This document shows positions 1-10,082 of a stretch of 64,000 bases of DNA, one piece after another. Numbering within the stretch: the first letter of the stretch is position 1; the number at the start of each line of letters is the position of its first letter. The stretch is from Impatiens glandulifera (Eukaryota > Streptophyta > Magnoliopsida > Ericales > Balsaminaceae): positions 38,139,758 through 38,203,757 of the forward strand of contig NC_061862.1 of NCBI RefSeq assembly GCF_907164915.1, written 5' to 3'. The notes beneath the pieces are model-generated. The model had not been told where the DNA came from, did not search any database, and saw only the letters and a list, made by a program, of their open reading frames with translations. The translations under genes were made by a program, and so were the position numbers.

Positions 1-1
1 A

Positions 2-256
2 TATAAAACATTTGTGGTGAAAACAGATCATAAAGCGCTTAAGTATCTGCTAGAACAAAGAGTGCAGACTCCTGCACAAGAAAAGTGGCTTTACAAATTG
101 GTAGGTTATGATTTCACAGTTCAGTATAAAAAGGGAAAAGAGAACCTGGTGGCAGATGCGTTATCTAGGCGGGATACAAGGGTCCAATGCGCAGGAATTT
201 CGGTATACCATACAGCTGTGCAAAAACAAATACAGAAACGTATGTCACTGATCTAA
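2..256 (+). pseudogene. Ty3/gypsy RNase H, C-terminal end (partial, starts outside window)
   Basis: The reading frame enters from the left edge and encodes the end of a gypsy RNase H domain. TDHKALKYLLEQ carries the late RNase H aspartate and histidine region, and KGKENLVADALSRR is the standard exit of this domain in plant chromoviruses. The domain degrades the RNA strand during reverse transcription in the virus-like particle. The frame is lost after about residue 60, where the linker to integrase begins, so the polyprotein is not continuous. The same-strand integrase and LTR downstream show that this is one element. Protease, RT and the 5' LTR would lie left of the window. Family assignment is strong; activity is unlikely because of the downstream frameshifts. 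Confidence 0.85.
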
Positions 257-375
257 ATCTGGTCAAGCTTGTTCAAGAAATAAGTGATGCACCAAATTCT
301 CACCCGGATTTCACTTATATCGATGGCACATTGAGAAGAAGAGGGAAATTAGTAGTTGACGAAACGCTGAATTGA
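187..375 (+). pseudogene. Ty3/gypsy RNase H to integrase linker, frameshifted
   Basis: A third frame carries the linker between RNase H and integrase (…LVQEISDAPNSHPDF, then LRRRGKLVV). The RNase H segment, this segment and the integrase lie in three different frames. At least two indels are therefore needed to explain the break, one near 180-240 and one near 360-375. In intact relatives this stretch is part of one pol polyprotein and has no start of its own. Confidence 0.7.
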
Positions 376-1673
376 GGACCACACTGATAGCAGCAATACA
401 TTGCGGTGCCGAAGGGGGACATTCAGGCTCACTGGTCACACAAAAGAAATTGCAGCTCGTATACTTTTGGTCAGGAATGACTAAGGATGTGCGAGAGTTT
501 GTTCGAACCTGCGAGACATGTCAAAAAAATAAGTCAGATAATATGGCATATAAAGGCAGGTTACAGCCATTAACAATTCCAAATCGATATTGGGAATCCA
601 TCTCCATGGATTTTATAGAAAACCTCCCCAAAACACAAGGTAAATCTGTAATTTTCGTGGTGGTGGACAGACTGTCCAAGATGGCACATTTCATTAGCCT
701 GCGACACCCATTTTCTGCCAAAACAGTCGTTGAAGCTTTTGTCAATAATGTCTCTAAACTTCATGGGATGCCTCTGTCTATAGTCAGTGATCGAGATAAA
801 GTGTTCCTCAGCACCTTTTGGCGAGAATTCCTGAATATACAGCAGGTGCAGCAAAATCTGTCCATAGCATATCATCCTCAATCAGACGGACAAACAGAAA
901 TTGTAAATAAATGTTTAGGCACTTACCTACGATGTATGGTTGGACAATCCCCCAAGGAATGGGTTCGTTGGTTGCCATTGGCTGAGTGGTGGTATAACAC
1001 CAACTTCCATTCAGCCATCCAAACCTCACCCTTTGAAGCTGTCTATGGGTATTCTCCTCCAATTCACACCTCATATGTCGCTGGAGATTCAAGAGTTGAA
1101 GAAGTGGACTTAACTCTTTCTGCACGAGAAGCAACTCTCCAATTGCTGAAGTTTCACCTGCAAAGAGCACAAAACCGAATGAAACAGGTGCAAGATAAGA
1201 AAAGAACAGATGTGATACTTGAGGTAGGAGCTTGGGTCTTGTTAAAACTGCAGCCCTATAGACAATTATCTGTTCGAAAATGTTTCCACAAGCTGTCTCC
1301 TAAATTTTTTGGACCATTCAAAGTGCTGGAAAGGATCGGTAATGTGGCTTACAAACTGGAGCTAGGAGCTGGTGCAAAAATACACAATGTTTTTCATGTA
1401 TCTCAGTTAAAAAGTTTCCAAGGCACCCCTACTGCCATTGTGGAAATCCCCCAAACCAAGGAAGTTGACAAGAAAGGCAGGATAGTAGGGGAACGAGAGA
1501 TCACAGTTCGAAACAAAACAAAGACACAGGTTTTGGTTGAATGGGAAGGTTCAGGTCCTGAAGACAAAACTTGGGAAGATTTTGAAACAATGCATATTCA
1601 ATTCCCTGAAATGTTCCCAACATGGAAACAAACCAAAGCAAGAACGGTTCGTCGTGGACGACAAACGTTTTAA
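372..1673 (+). CDS. Ty3/gypsy integrase with C-terminal chromodomain
   Basis: Integrase part of a pol polyprotein, about 430 residues. It inserts the cDNA copy into chromosomes. A zinc-binding HHCC module is visible at the start (H…GGH, then CETC). The catalytic D, D, E are in SMDFIENLP, IVSDRDKVF and HPQSDGQTE, all preserved. The GPY/F-like segment contains KLSPKFFGPFKV, followed by IHNVFHVSQLK. The last 60 residues form a chromodomain (QVLVEWEGSGPEDKTWEDF) of the kind that targets chromoviruses to particular chromatin. The stop codon overlaps the polypurine tract. There is no genuine start: the frame is entered by a frameshift. It is the best preserved coding segment in the window and implies a fairly young insertion. 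Confidence 0.9.
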   Translation: MRTTLIAAIHCGAEGGHSGSLVTQKKLQLVYFWSGMTKDVREFVRTCETCQKNKSDNMAYKGRLQPLTIPNRYWESISMDFIENLPKTQGKSVIFVVVDRLSKMAHFISLRHPFSAKTVVEAFVNNVSKLHGMPLSIVSDRDKVFLSTFWREFLNIQQVQQNLSIAYHPQSDGQTEIVNKCLGTYLRCMVGQSPKEWVRWLPLAEWWYNTNFHSAIQTSPFEAVYGYSPPIHTSYVAGDSRVEEVDLTLSAREATLQLLKFHLQRAQNRMKQVQDKKRTDVILEVGAWVLLKLQPYRQLSVRKCFHKLSPKFFGPFKVLERIGNVAYKLELGAGAKIHNVFHVSQLKSFQGTPTAIVEIPQTKEVDKKGRIVGEREITVRNKTKTQVLVEWEGSGPEDKTWEDFETMHIQFPEMFPTWKQTKARTVRRGRQTF

Positions 1674-1681
1674 GGGGGGAA
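1672..1681 (+). other. Polypurine tract of gypsy element 1
   Basis: A run AAGGGGGGAA lies just before the LTR start. It is the expected plus-strand priming site and fixes the 3' LTR start at the following TGTTAC. Confidence 0.8.
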
Positions 1682-1684
1682 TAA

Positions 1685-2085
1685 TGTTACATGTAGCTGG
1701 TAATTTCAGTATAATTGTATGACAGTTATGTTTGTTGTGTGTGTGTTGTGTTCATGATAAGTTTAGACAGTTATGCAAGTTAGAAGTTAGTAACTGTTTG
1801 TGTAGTGGGTAGTTTGTGTAATGGGTAGTTATGAAAAGTAGTTATGTAACTGTAAAACTGTAATGTTTGGGTATAACAATCCCAAATCTCTTTATCAATA
1901 TTATGGAAATCTTAAAGGTTGTTATGTACCTTTTCTTCTTCTTCCTTGGGCTGTTGAATAAATTGACAGATCCTTCCTTCTTCTTCAGATCTTCTTCTTA
2001 CTTCTTCAAAACACTACTGCTTCCGCTGCCCTAAATCATAAAACCACAAAATTCCCAGTAATTTGTCAAACCCTAACCGGTAACA
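1685..2085 (+). repeat. 3' LTR of gypsy element 1
   Basis: The LTR starts TGTTAC three bases after the polypurine tract and ends GTAACA, giving the inverted terminal dinucleotides TG/CA and a length of 401 bp. An AATAAA polyadenylation signal is at 1957-1962. The 5' LTR is not in the window, so LTR divergence cannot be used for dating. The right boundary is confirmed independently: directly after it comes GACTATTAG, which matches the uninterrupted sequence at 16915-16923 in the related unit B. Confidence 0.88.
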
Positions 2086-2090
2086 GACTA
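2086..2090. other. Inferred target-site duplication GACTA of gypsy element 1
   Basis: These five bases flank the LTR end and coincide with the uninterrupted site 16915-16919 in unit B. The matching left copy lies outside the window, so the duplication is inferred, not seen. Confidence 0.65.
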
Positions 2091-2329
2091 TTAGTAATAT
2101 AAAAAAGAAAGATGAGAATACATGTATTGATTGGGCAATAAACCAAAGGGGGAGAGTTTCTTTTATAAAAGAACTTTCCCCACTCCAACCCAAGTCATCT
2201 TTCGATGTGGGAATTCTAATGGTGAGGAGATGTTATTTTATACTAAGAAAACTTCCGCAAAAAAACTCCCATCATCTTCCAATGTGGGATTCTAATTGTA
2301 CCAAAAAAATAAATCTGCCCACATTGACA
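2091..2329 (-). repeat. Copia 3' LTR, unit A (truncated by gypsy insertion)
   Basis: Matches 16920-17134 of unit B with many small indels. It ends ACATTGACA, the same LTR/internal junction as in B. The outer part of the LTR is cut off by the gypsy element at 2085 and should continue left of the window. Confidence 0.8.
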
Positions 2330-2439
2330 CAATATCCAATACAAATCTTCATTATTAAAAAAATAATTCTGTAAGTGCTTCCCAATTGACACTGTTCCAG
2401 CGCCGCACGCAAAACGCGAAAGATGTTACCAAATCTAAA

Positions 2440-3360
2440 CGATGGTTAAATTGAGTTTTCCATGTCTTTCATCTCGAACTCCTTACTCAATTAAGCCTTC
2501 AATTTGTCATTTCATATTGGCTCTTTGATGCTATCAATACTCATCAACGTACAAGAGTAGATAGATATAAGACTCATGTTGCAGTTTTACAAATACACAC
2601 ATGAATCGAATTGTTTCTTGTGTACTTGTGGTCCATCATAAACTTGTCAAGTCATTTGTACCATTGTCCTCGATGATTGCTTCACCCTACAATGATATTT
2701 TCAACTGCAAACCACACTTTTCTTATCAGCAACTTTGATCCATCTAGTTGAGACATGTAGATTTCCTCGTTGCAAGGAACCGTGTAGAATACAGTCCTTA
2801 CATCTAGTTGAACTAGCTCTAATTCATCTGCGCTACCAAGGCCAACACATTCTAATGGAAGAGTATTAATACATGATAAAAATACCTCAATTAATCAACT
2901 TTCTTCCTTCTAAGTATAGTCTTTAGCTACAATCTTGCCTTGTAGCGATCATCAATTTTTTGGGAAATCCTTCTTTAGTAGAAAGAGATCCATTTACAAC
3001 TAATAGTCTTCTTCTCTTGTACTAGATAGGTCAACTTGGATGTCTCATTCTTTTGAATAGATTGTATCTCATCTTCTATAACACCTTTCCCTTTCTATTT
3101 TCAGTACTTCGACTGACATCTGAAAAAGTGGATGGAACATCATCTACACTAAAAGTGCATAGGGCGCCATGTCAACAAATCGACCTGCTTTTTGAATAAC
3201 TCCTCTTGGTATGTTCACATCAGTTGATTCACATTGTTGTGAAGGTTCTTGGGTCAAAACCTCTTCCTCGTCCGATTCTTCGTCCATCATCGGAGAGTCA
3301 CTTGTAGTTGAGCTATCTTTATCTACATAAACTTCACCTGTTGCGGAGTACATCAATCTT
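2440..3360 (-). pseudogene. Ty1/copia reverse transcriptase with IN-RT linker, unit A (broken)
   Basis: The minus strand encodes the acidic linker (MMDEESDEEEVL, then VNIPRGVIQKAGRFVD) and pieces of RT, interrupted by many frame changes. The YVDD catalytic motif seen in unit B is spoiled here by a missing base near 2540-2550. Less than 250 bp separates RT from the LTR, so the RNase H domain is absent, as in B. Confidence 0.75.
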
Positions 3361-3599
3361 GTCTGGTGTTACTTATTCAATATTGAAGAATCGTTAAAGT
3401 AACATCTTTACTTATAATGGTTTTCTTTGCATCGAAACACTAGAGGCGATATCCTTTAACTCTAGTAGTAAATCATATAAAAGAATCTTCCTCTTGGATC
3501 TAACTTTGATTCAACTACATGATAATATATTGTAGAACTAAAAATATGTAAGAATCATAAAATATCATTTGCAAGTTTTCAGACCATACCTCTAATGGA

Positions 3600-4293
3600 G
3601 TCTTTCCACCAAGTGCAAATGATTGTAAGCGATTTACCAAATGTGGAGCGTATGCCACAATTTCTGCCAAAAATTTTCCTATTTACCCAAATTTAGACAA
3701 CACTAGTCAACATACAACGAACTTTCTCCACCAATGTTCTATTCTACGTTCCAATACTCCATTCTGTTGTGGTGTTTTTCTGACTGTGAAGTGCTTGACA
3801 TAACTTTTGGAATAGATATTTTGTATCTCCACCGTTATTAGTTCGAAAAATTTGATCTTTCTTACTGTCTCGTTTCATCTTGAGTTTTCCATTTAAGAAA
3901 AATTTCAAACACTTCAACTTTGTTCTTCATAGTAAACACCCATACTCTTTTAGAAAAATCATCAACAAAAGTAACAAAGTAATGTCTACCTCCAAGAAAT
4001 GGGGACTTGGAAGGTCCCAAAACATCTAAGTGCACATAGTCCAAATTACCCTTGGTGTTATGGATAATAGTGCCAAATGTTACTTGCTTTTGTTTTCCCC
4101 AGAATAAAAATGTTCCTAGAAATCTAAATTTACAAATTTTTGTACATTTCAGCAATCCTTGCTTAACAAGAGTTTGCATAGATTTCTCACCAAAATGTCC
4201 CAATCGCTTTGTTTTCTCTAATTCTTCATTAATGTCGAAAGTTGATACATCTACTTCTATTCCATTAACTATACTACCTTGATAGTAATACAA
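3600..4293 (-). pseudogene. Ty1/copia integrase and GAG-pre-integrase, unit A (broken)
   Basis: On the minus strand the integrase core reads YVHLDVLGPSKSP, then GRHYFVTFVDDFSKRVWVF, then KTPQQNGVLERM-type sequence after frameshifts. The preceding GAG-pre-integrase segment contains EKTKRLGHFGEKSMQTLVKQG. The second catalytic aspartate is an asparagine (RTNNGG), exactly as in unit B, so the element was already dead before the duplication. Several one-base indels that B lacks break the frame. Confidence 0.8.
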
Positions 4294-4579
4294 TTATTAC
4301 TTTTCTAAATAGTTGTCAACATCACTAGCTCTTTAAAGATTACCTTAAGAATTCCATTTTTATTCTCACATGTAGGCTTTTGACTCCAAGACCCCTAAAA
4401 AAAATGAGATTCCTTTTCATATTTGGTATGTACCGAACATCTTTGATAATTCTGATGGATCTATCATCATTTCTTAGCTTGATTGAACATATCCATTTTA
4501 TTTTACCTATATTAACATCTCTCATGTAAATAACTCCACCATCTAGTTTATTTAAAAATCAAAGAACCACTCTCGAACT

Positions 4580-5507
4580 GGTGTCATATGATAAGTGCAG
4601 ATTGAGTCCAATATATACGCGTCAGGATTTGATGTTGTGTGTGACATCGATAAAGAGAATTTAGAATCTGCATCACCTTTATTTCTGCAACATTTGTATT
4701 ACAGAATCTTTCTCTTTCTTCTTCAACTTTGGTAGTTAATCTTCTAATGTCCTTTTTCACGATAGAAAGCACATTCATCTTTGGCAACTCTGCTTTTGAA
4801 TCTTCCTCCTCCTCCTTTTGATTTTCTTTGATGGCCGTCCTTGACCACCAATGCTTTATCTGCTGTAGTTATTTTATTTTTCCTTTCGTCATCGGCTTTC
4901 TCAAATCGTGACTATATAAAACTTAATTTATATATCAATAGATACATTTCCCTTCCCATGAAGTAACGCTGTTTCTAAATGTTCATATTCATCAAGAATG
5001 GACAAAAAAATATATTTAATGTTAGATCTTCATCCTCAAATTTCACATCAAGATTTAAAAGACCTGCTACTAATTAATTAAACTTAGTGATGTATTCATT
5101 CATGGTAACACATGACTTGTAATCAAATCAGAACAATCGTTTTATCATAAAGAGCTTATTTTAACCACTCTTCTTCAGAAATTTGTCTTCTAATGCTTTC
5201 CATATTTTTTGTGCAAAAGTTTTGTTCTTCACAATATACTTCTACTCTCTAGTCAGACACGATCAAATTGTTTTTCACGCCAATTGATTCATGATACTCC
5301 ATTCTTTTTCTTCTATACCATCCGGCTTTCTAATCTCAATAGAAACATTTAGACCCTACTGAAAAGAAAATCTAGAATCTCACCTTGCCACATTCTCAAA
5401 TGCCTAGTTCTATCAAATATTTTCACCACAAACTTCAAATTCGACATTGGGGTCCTCGTCCAAGATGACGAAGGAGTTGATTCCCCTTTTGAAGATTCAA
5501 CCGCCAT
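4580..5507 (-). pseudogene. Ty1/copia gag, unit A (broken)
   Basis: Translation from the ATG at 5507 on the minus strand begins MAVESSKGESTP and continues into a degenerate gag with many stops. It ends in a decayed zinc-knuckle region (CAFYREKGH) followed by the lysine/glutamate-rich RLTTKVEEERE. It starts about 20 bp inside the primer-binding site, as expected for a copia gag. No functional product is expected. Confidence 0.65.
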
Positions 5508-5525
5508 GCCAAGGACGAGCCTTCG

Positions 5526-5537
5526 GCTCTAATACCA
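5526..5537 (-). other. Primer-binding site of copia element, unit A
   Basis: The minus strand reads TGGTATTAGAGC, one base from the canonical initiator-tRNA-Met site TGGTATCAGAGC, two bases inside the LTR end. It fixes element orientation and the 5' LTR. Confidence 0.85.
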
Positions 5538-5539
5538 CT

Positions 5540-5747
5540 TGTTAAGGAAAAGTGACAAAAATAAAAGAAGAAATGTAAGAAAGAACACACTAAGAATTTG
5601 ATAATGGAGTTCAGCCAAATGTTACTTACATTTCCGAGCACTAAGGCTATAAATTAATAAGGAAGAAGATATACAAGTATTGAGTGTAATAAACCAAATG
5701 AGAGAAAGTTTCTTTTATAGACTAAGAAACTTCCCCACTTCCAATAC
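5540..5747 (-). repeat. Copia 5' LTR, unit A (outer end lost)
   Basis: Begins TGTTAAGG next to the primer-binding site and is homologous to the 3' LTR of unit B (shared TTTGATAA, GGAGTTC and AAACTTCCCCAC blocks). Its outer end is replaced by the (TA)n tract, so no target-site duplication can be tested. Confidence 0.78.

Positions 5748-5840
<93 letters not shown>
5748..5840. repeat. (TA)n microsatellite, unit A
   Basis: About 92 bp of TA with one AATA interruption, exactly where the copia LTR breaks off. The homologous tract in unit B is shorter (about 52 bp). Confidence 0.95.
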
Positions 5841-5841
<1 letters not shown>

Positions 5842-5976
5842 ATTTGGATAAAATTATATTCGGTTTAAAATTATAAATTATATAATCATTATATTTGAGA
5901 ATACTTCATTTCTGTCTATTCTTTTGTTTGTTAGTTTATTTTTTAAAAAAATTGATAAACTTATTTTGTTGGCCAC

Positions 5977-6104
5977 GGTGGATAAAAATACAAAAGTAAA
6001 AAATGTAAATTATATCAGTTACTACTATTGATTTTATAATGGTGGATAGAAACACAAAAGTAAAAAATGTAAATTATATCAGTTACTACTATTGATTTTA
6101 TAAT
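5977..6104. repeat. 64-bp tandem duplication
   Basis: Two units (5977-6040 and 6041-6104) starting GGTGGATA differ at a few bases. Three copies of GAGAATACTTCATTTC lie nearby at about 5897, 6177 and 6272. All are shared with unit B. Confidence 0.85.
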
Positions 6105-6349
6105 GAGTGTGATTTGGGTGGTTTGTAATTTGGAATGCAAATTATATTCAAATTGAAGTTATATAATCACTATATTTGAGAATACTTCATTTCATTCTAT
6201 TTTCTTGGAGATTATTTAACTTAAGATTTTGAACTTTAAAAATATTAAGTATCAAATTATTATTTTATTATAGTTGAGAATACTTCATTTCTCTCTTCTT
6301 AGTTCTTTAGTCTTAAATTTTTGAAAAAAAGCTACTCAGTTAGACGTAT

Positions 6350-7268
6350 GAATTAATAAAAGTTTATTTAAACTACATAATATTAAAAATTGGTTCATCT
6401 AGCCTCATCGTTAATTTTTTAAAATAATTTAATATTTATTTTTTCTCTTTTTTTTATTAATTAATTAATCCATTTATCTTTTTTTATTATTTTTTCTTTT
6501 GTCTATTATTTTTTTATTAATTAATTAAGTCATTTATCTTTTTGCTATTTTTTCTTTTGTTATTTGATTATTTTATTTTTATTTATTTATTTTTATTATT
6601 TTACTTCTTATTATATTAACATAAATTATTTTAAAATTATCTGGTCTTTTTCAAGGATTAATACTTAAATCTTGTAATGTATAAAGTAGTTCAATATTTA
6701 CTATAATATTTAATTAGTTAGTTTATATAACAATATATTTATTTGTCCTCCTTATGAGTTTTACTCCAATTTGCATAATATGACGAGTATAGTATAGAAT
6801 CTGTGTTCAACTTGTGGAAGAATAGTTTGTACCGCAAATAAAATTCTTTGAAAAAATATTATACAAGTAATTATTTAATAAAAATACTTGAACAAAATAG
6901 AGTATTAAAACATTGAACTATTTTATACATTATAATATTCAAGTATTAGTCTCTAAGAAACTAATTAATTTTAAAATAATCTATGATATTAAAAGGAACA
7001 AAATAATAAAAAAATAATCAAATAACAAAAGAAGAAATAGTAAAAAAAGATAAAAATATAATAATTAATTAATAAAAAAATAAAAGAAATAATAAAAAAA
7101 GATAAATGGATTAATTAATTAATAAAAAAAAAAAGAAAAAATAATATTTAAGTAATAAATATTAAAATTAAAAAAACAATTAATTATGGTTACTAACAAC
7201 ATAGACAGACTAGATGAGCCAATTTTTAATAGTAGATATATTTAAATGAACTTTTATTACTTCAAAAC
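6350..7268. mobile_element. AT-rich foldback (long inverted repeat) element, unit A
   Basis: Arms of roughly 360 bp (6350-6705 and 6895-7268) are imperfect reverse complements around a loop of about 190 bp. Matching landmarks are TTAAAAATTGGTTCATCTAG on the left and the complement of CTAGATGAGCCAATTTTTAA on the right, plus paired TTAATTAATTAA runs. No coding capacity is visible. This fits a foldback or long-TIR MITE, but I could not define terminal motifs or a target duplication. Present identically in unit B. Confidence 0.65.
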
Positions 7269-7803
7269 TTAACTAAACTAATTGTATAAATACATATAAA
7301 TAAGTTTTTTTCTAAATATTTTCATAAACCAAATAACCCAAGATCAAATGAGCTAATGATAAACTAAAAAAAATTAAGTTTGTACAAAAACATTAATAAA
7401 AATAAATATATGTTTAATTAAGTTAGTTGTCAGAACATTACCTCATCTAAAAATAACATTTGAAGGAAATACTAAGAAAAAATTAAAACTTTTTTAATAG
7501 TATTTACTAATTAACTTAAAGATTGAGTTTCACGTAAAACTCAATCTCAAATGGACCAAATAATACCTCTAATATCAGGTGGACCATAAATGTTTTATTA
7601 TGGGGAGGACAAATATACATAGTAACGTAGCATTTTTTTTTGTCAATTAAATAAATAAATTTACTAATTAAAATTTTACTCGGTAATTATATAAAAATAC
7701 TAACCAACACAATTACAAAATACTAACCATCACAATTACTAAATTATTCTTATTCATTAGTCGGTATAAAAGAAGACAAATTTATTCTAAGAGATTCCAT
7801 TCG

Positions 7804-8260
7804 TTAAAAATATTGCAATATTGGTTCATTATCAATTGTGGAGAAAATATCTTTCTCAACATATACAACTAAACTATCATTCATCCATTTATCTCCCATT
7901 CGATTACGCAAATCAATCTGCACGCTCTTTATTGCAGAAAAAACTCTTTCAACGGATATAGTTGCAAGTTGCAACTGGTAAAACTAAATCCAACTCTATC
8001 AATCGATAAACCAATGGAAAGACTATATGTTTTTCTGTTGCAACCAATTTCTGAGTAAGAATTCCCAAGTCTTCAATTGAAGAAAATTGAGGATCATCCC
8101 GCAAATTAAATAAGTAAGCCTGAAATTGTTGTTCCAAAAATAAATAATCACTATCTATGAAATCTTCGGGATAAAGTTTGGCAAGATGAATGAGTTTACG
8201 AATATCAAATTGGAAGAATGAATTTATGAGATGAAGAGATGTCATAATTACCATTACCAT
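7804..8260 (-). pseudogene. hAT transposase C-terminal (dimerisation) fragment, unit A
   Basis: The minus strand encodes the end of a plant hAT transposase of the TTF-type zinc-finger protein group. QFDIRKLIHLAKLYPEDF leads into ELDLVLPVAT; then, after a frameshift, VERVFSAIKSVQIDLRNRMG, WMNDSLVVYVEKDIF and the stop at 7804. VERVFS and the LRNRM block are the hallmark of the hAT dimerisation domain. The frameshift comes from a 7-bp tandem duplication (GCAACTT then GCAACT). The N-terminal zinc finger and catalytic core are absent. Unit B has the identical fragment, including the frameshift. Confidence 0.85.
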
Positions 8261-8433
8261 TGATAGTGTTTGGTTTGGGTGGAGTAATCACCATTGATAA
8301 TATTATTTATAATAATTAATAAATTTTATATATTTATAATTTAATATATTTATAAACTTTATTAATTTTTTTTATTCTTTTCCTATTATTAATCATTTAA
8401 AATACATATAAATAAATGAATTAATTCAATATA

Positions 8434-8471
<38 letters not shown>

Positions 8472-8724
8472 TAAATAAATAAAAGAAATAATTAGTTAAA
8501 ATAAAAAATATTAATAAGTTTTATATTTAATTCTATATTCTATTTAATTTAATATCGTTCTAAACTTTATTAATTATTTTTATTCTTTTCCTATTCTTAC
8601 TCATTTAAAAATATATAAATAAATAAATTAATTCAATATATATATATATAAATAAATAAAAATAAAAAATAATTAGTCAAAATAAATAAAATATTAATAA
8701 ATTTTATATTTAATTTTTTATTCT

Positions 8725-8808
<84 letters not shown>

Positions 8809-9127
8809 TAATTATTATCGATATTTGGTTTGTTTATATTATAAATTTTAACATGCTTGTTTGAATTCAATTAAAAAAACATGTTTATTTGAATAAAATT
8901 AATTTTGATAAATATTAAAATATTATTCCAAATAAACAATATATATCAATATACTTATAAATTTATTAATTTTGTTTATTCTCTTTCTATTATTATTCAA
9001 TTAAAAATTATATAAATAAATAAATATAAAAAAGAAAAATAATTAGTCAAAATAAAATAAATTATTAATAAATTTTATATTAAATTTTTTATTCTCTTTA
9101 TTAAATTTTTATTAATTATTATATGAT
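8261..9127. other. AT-rich non-coding right end of unit A
   Basis: No coding signal. It holds three (TA)n tracts (about 8438-8466, 8635-8651 and 8728-8805) among repeated ATAAATAAATAAAATAATT-like blocks that recur every 200-500 bp, as if an older repeat had been copied locally. Confidence 0.6.
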
Positions 9128-9171
9128 CACAGGTCATGGACGTAGACGTGAGTCGCGGGCACATGGGCTGG

Positions 9172-9480
9172 TCTCGGTCGAAAACTAGGCTAGAAGCCTA
9201 ACCTCTCAGTAACGGGACGAGCACCAACATCCTTCGATGGAAGGCAAAAATCCTCTTAGTCGGGTAGGGAGCTCTATTGGTCGGGCGACTAGGGAATTTT
9301 CGGTCGCGCACCTTGATGAATTCTCAGTCGGACACTTGGTCGAAAATCAAGCTTGAGGTTTTTTTCTCGGTCGCAAGCAAAGCAACCTCGTTCTCCTCAA
9401 ACAAAAACTATGTTACCAGTTGCGTAGTGACGTTCCTCGATCACGGGTGAAGGACCTTAGTCGTCTTCAACCTCTAGTCG
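9172..9480. repeat. Cluster of GGTCG/AGTCG motifs, copy C
   Basis: About nine copies of (A/G)GTCG, several extended to CTCGGTCG, lie in one orientation within roughly 300 bp, in a block much richer in GC than its surroundings. Copy D has the same cluster at 42345-42660. The arrangement resembles subterminal transposase-binding repeats. Confidence 0.55.
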
Positions 9481-9928
9481 ACCAAGTTTTTTTTTTTGTC
9501 AAATTGGTTTTTAGTTTCCCGACCTCTAATTTAAGATCTAGCTAGATACAAACGTTCTCATGACATTGAGAAATTACCATTATAGCCACATGAGTCATCA
9601 TTCAATGGGGAAGAGGCTCAACAAAGGTTTATCATAAAAACCTGAAGGTTGGCCAAAAAAATGTGAGTACTTACAAATCAATTAAAAATTGATTTGTCTT
9701 GACCCTACAGAAACTTGTTACACAAATCTAATTCTAGCCTAAGGCCTTCAATATCATGCTATGAACAAAAATCCGATAGCTATCAACATTTTTTTTAAAA
9801 ATTTTGAGGACATGCATCAAACTAGTGGAAATGGAGTAGGATTGATCATACACAATTTTATAACATGTTACAATGCTTTTGAGTTTGTCATTCTTGAGCA
9901 AAAGCTTAGGAACAACAAACAAACGAGT

Positions 9929-10004
9929 GTCATGTTCAACGCCTCATAAGGTAATGTTTAGCGCCTCATAAGGCTACGTTTAGTGCTTTATAAGGCCATG
10001 TTCA
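9929..10004. repeat. Short tandem array, copy C
   Basis: Three to four units of about 22-24 bp built on ATGTT(C/T)A(A/G)(C/T)GCCTCATAAGG. Copy D has the same array at 43065-43148, and an inverted-orientation version of the same vocabulary fills 48390-49020. Confidence 0.7.
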
Positions 10005-10082
10005 CCTATACAATTGTGAAATCTTTATACATTTGTGTCAGATGTTCATCTATACAATTGTGCCAAATTTCTACACATTTCT

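Larger units (their letters stand above)
2091..9127. repeat. Duplicated unit A (about 7 kb)
   Basis: Unit A aligns end to end with 16920-23908: copia LTR, copia body, second LTR, (TA)n, 64-bp tandem repeat, foldback element, hAT tail and AT-rich right end. The match stops at ATTATATGAT at 9118-9127 and 23899-23908. The right half is almost base-identical, while 2091 to about 4700 carries many single-base indels relative to B. Confidence 0.92.

Noticed and set aside
5680..5868. Open frames of repeated YI residues at (TA)n tracts (also 26741 and 27442)
   Set aside because: Translations of TA microsatellites, not proteins.
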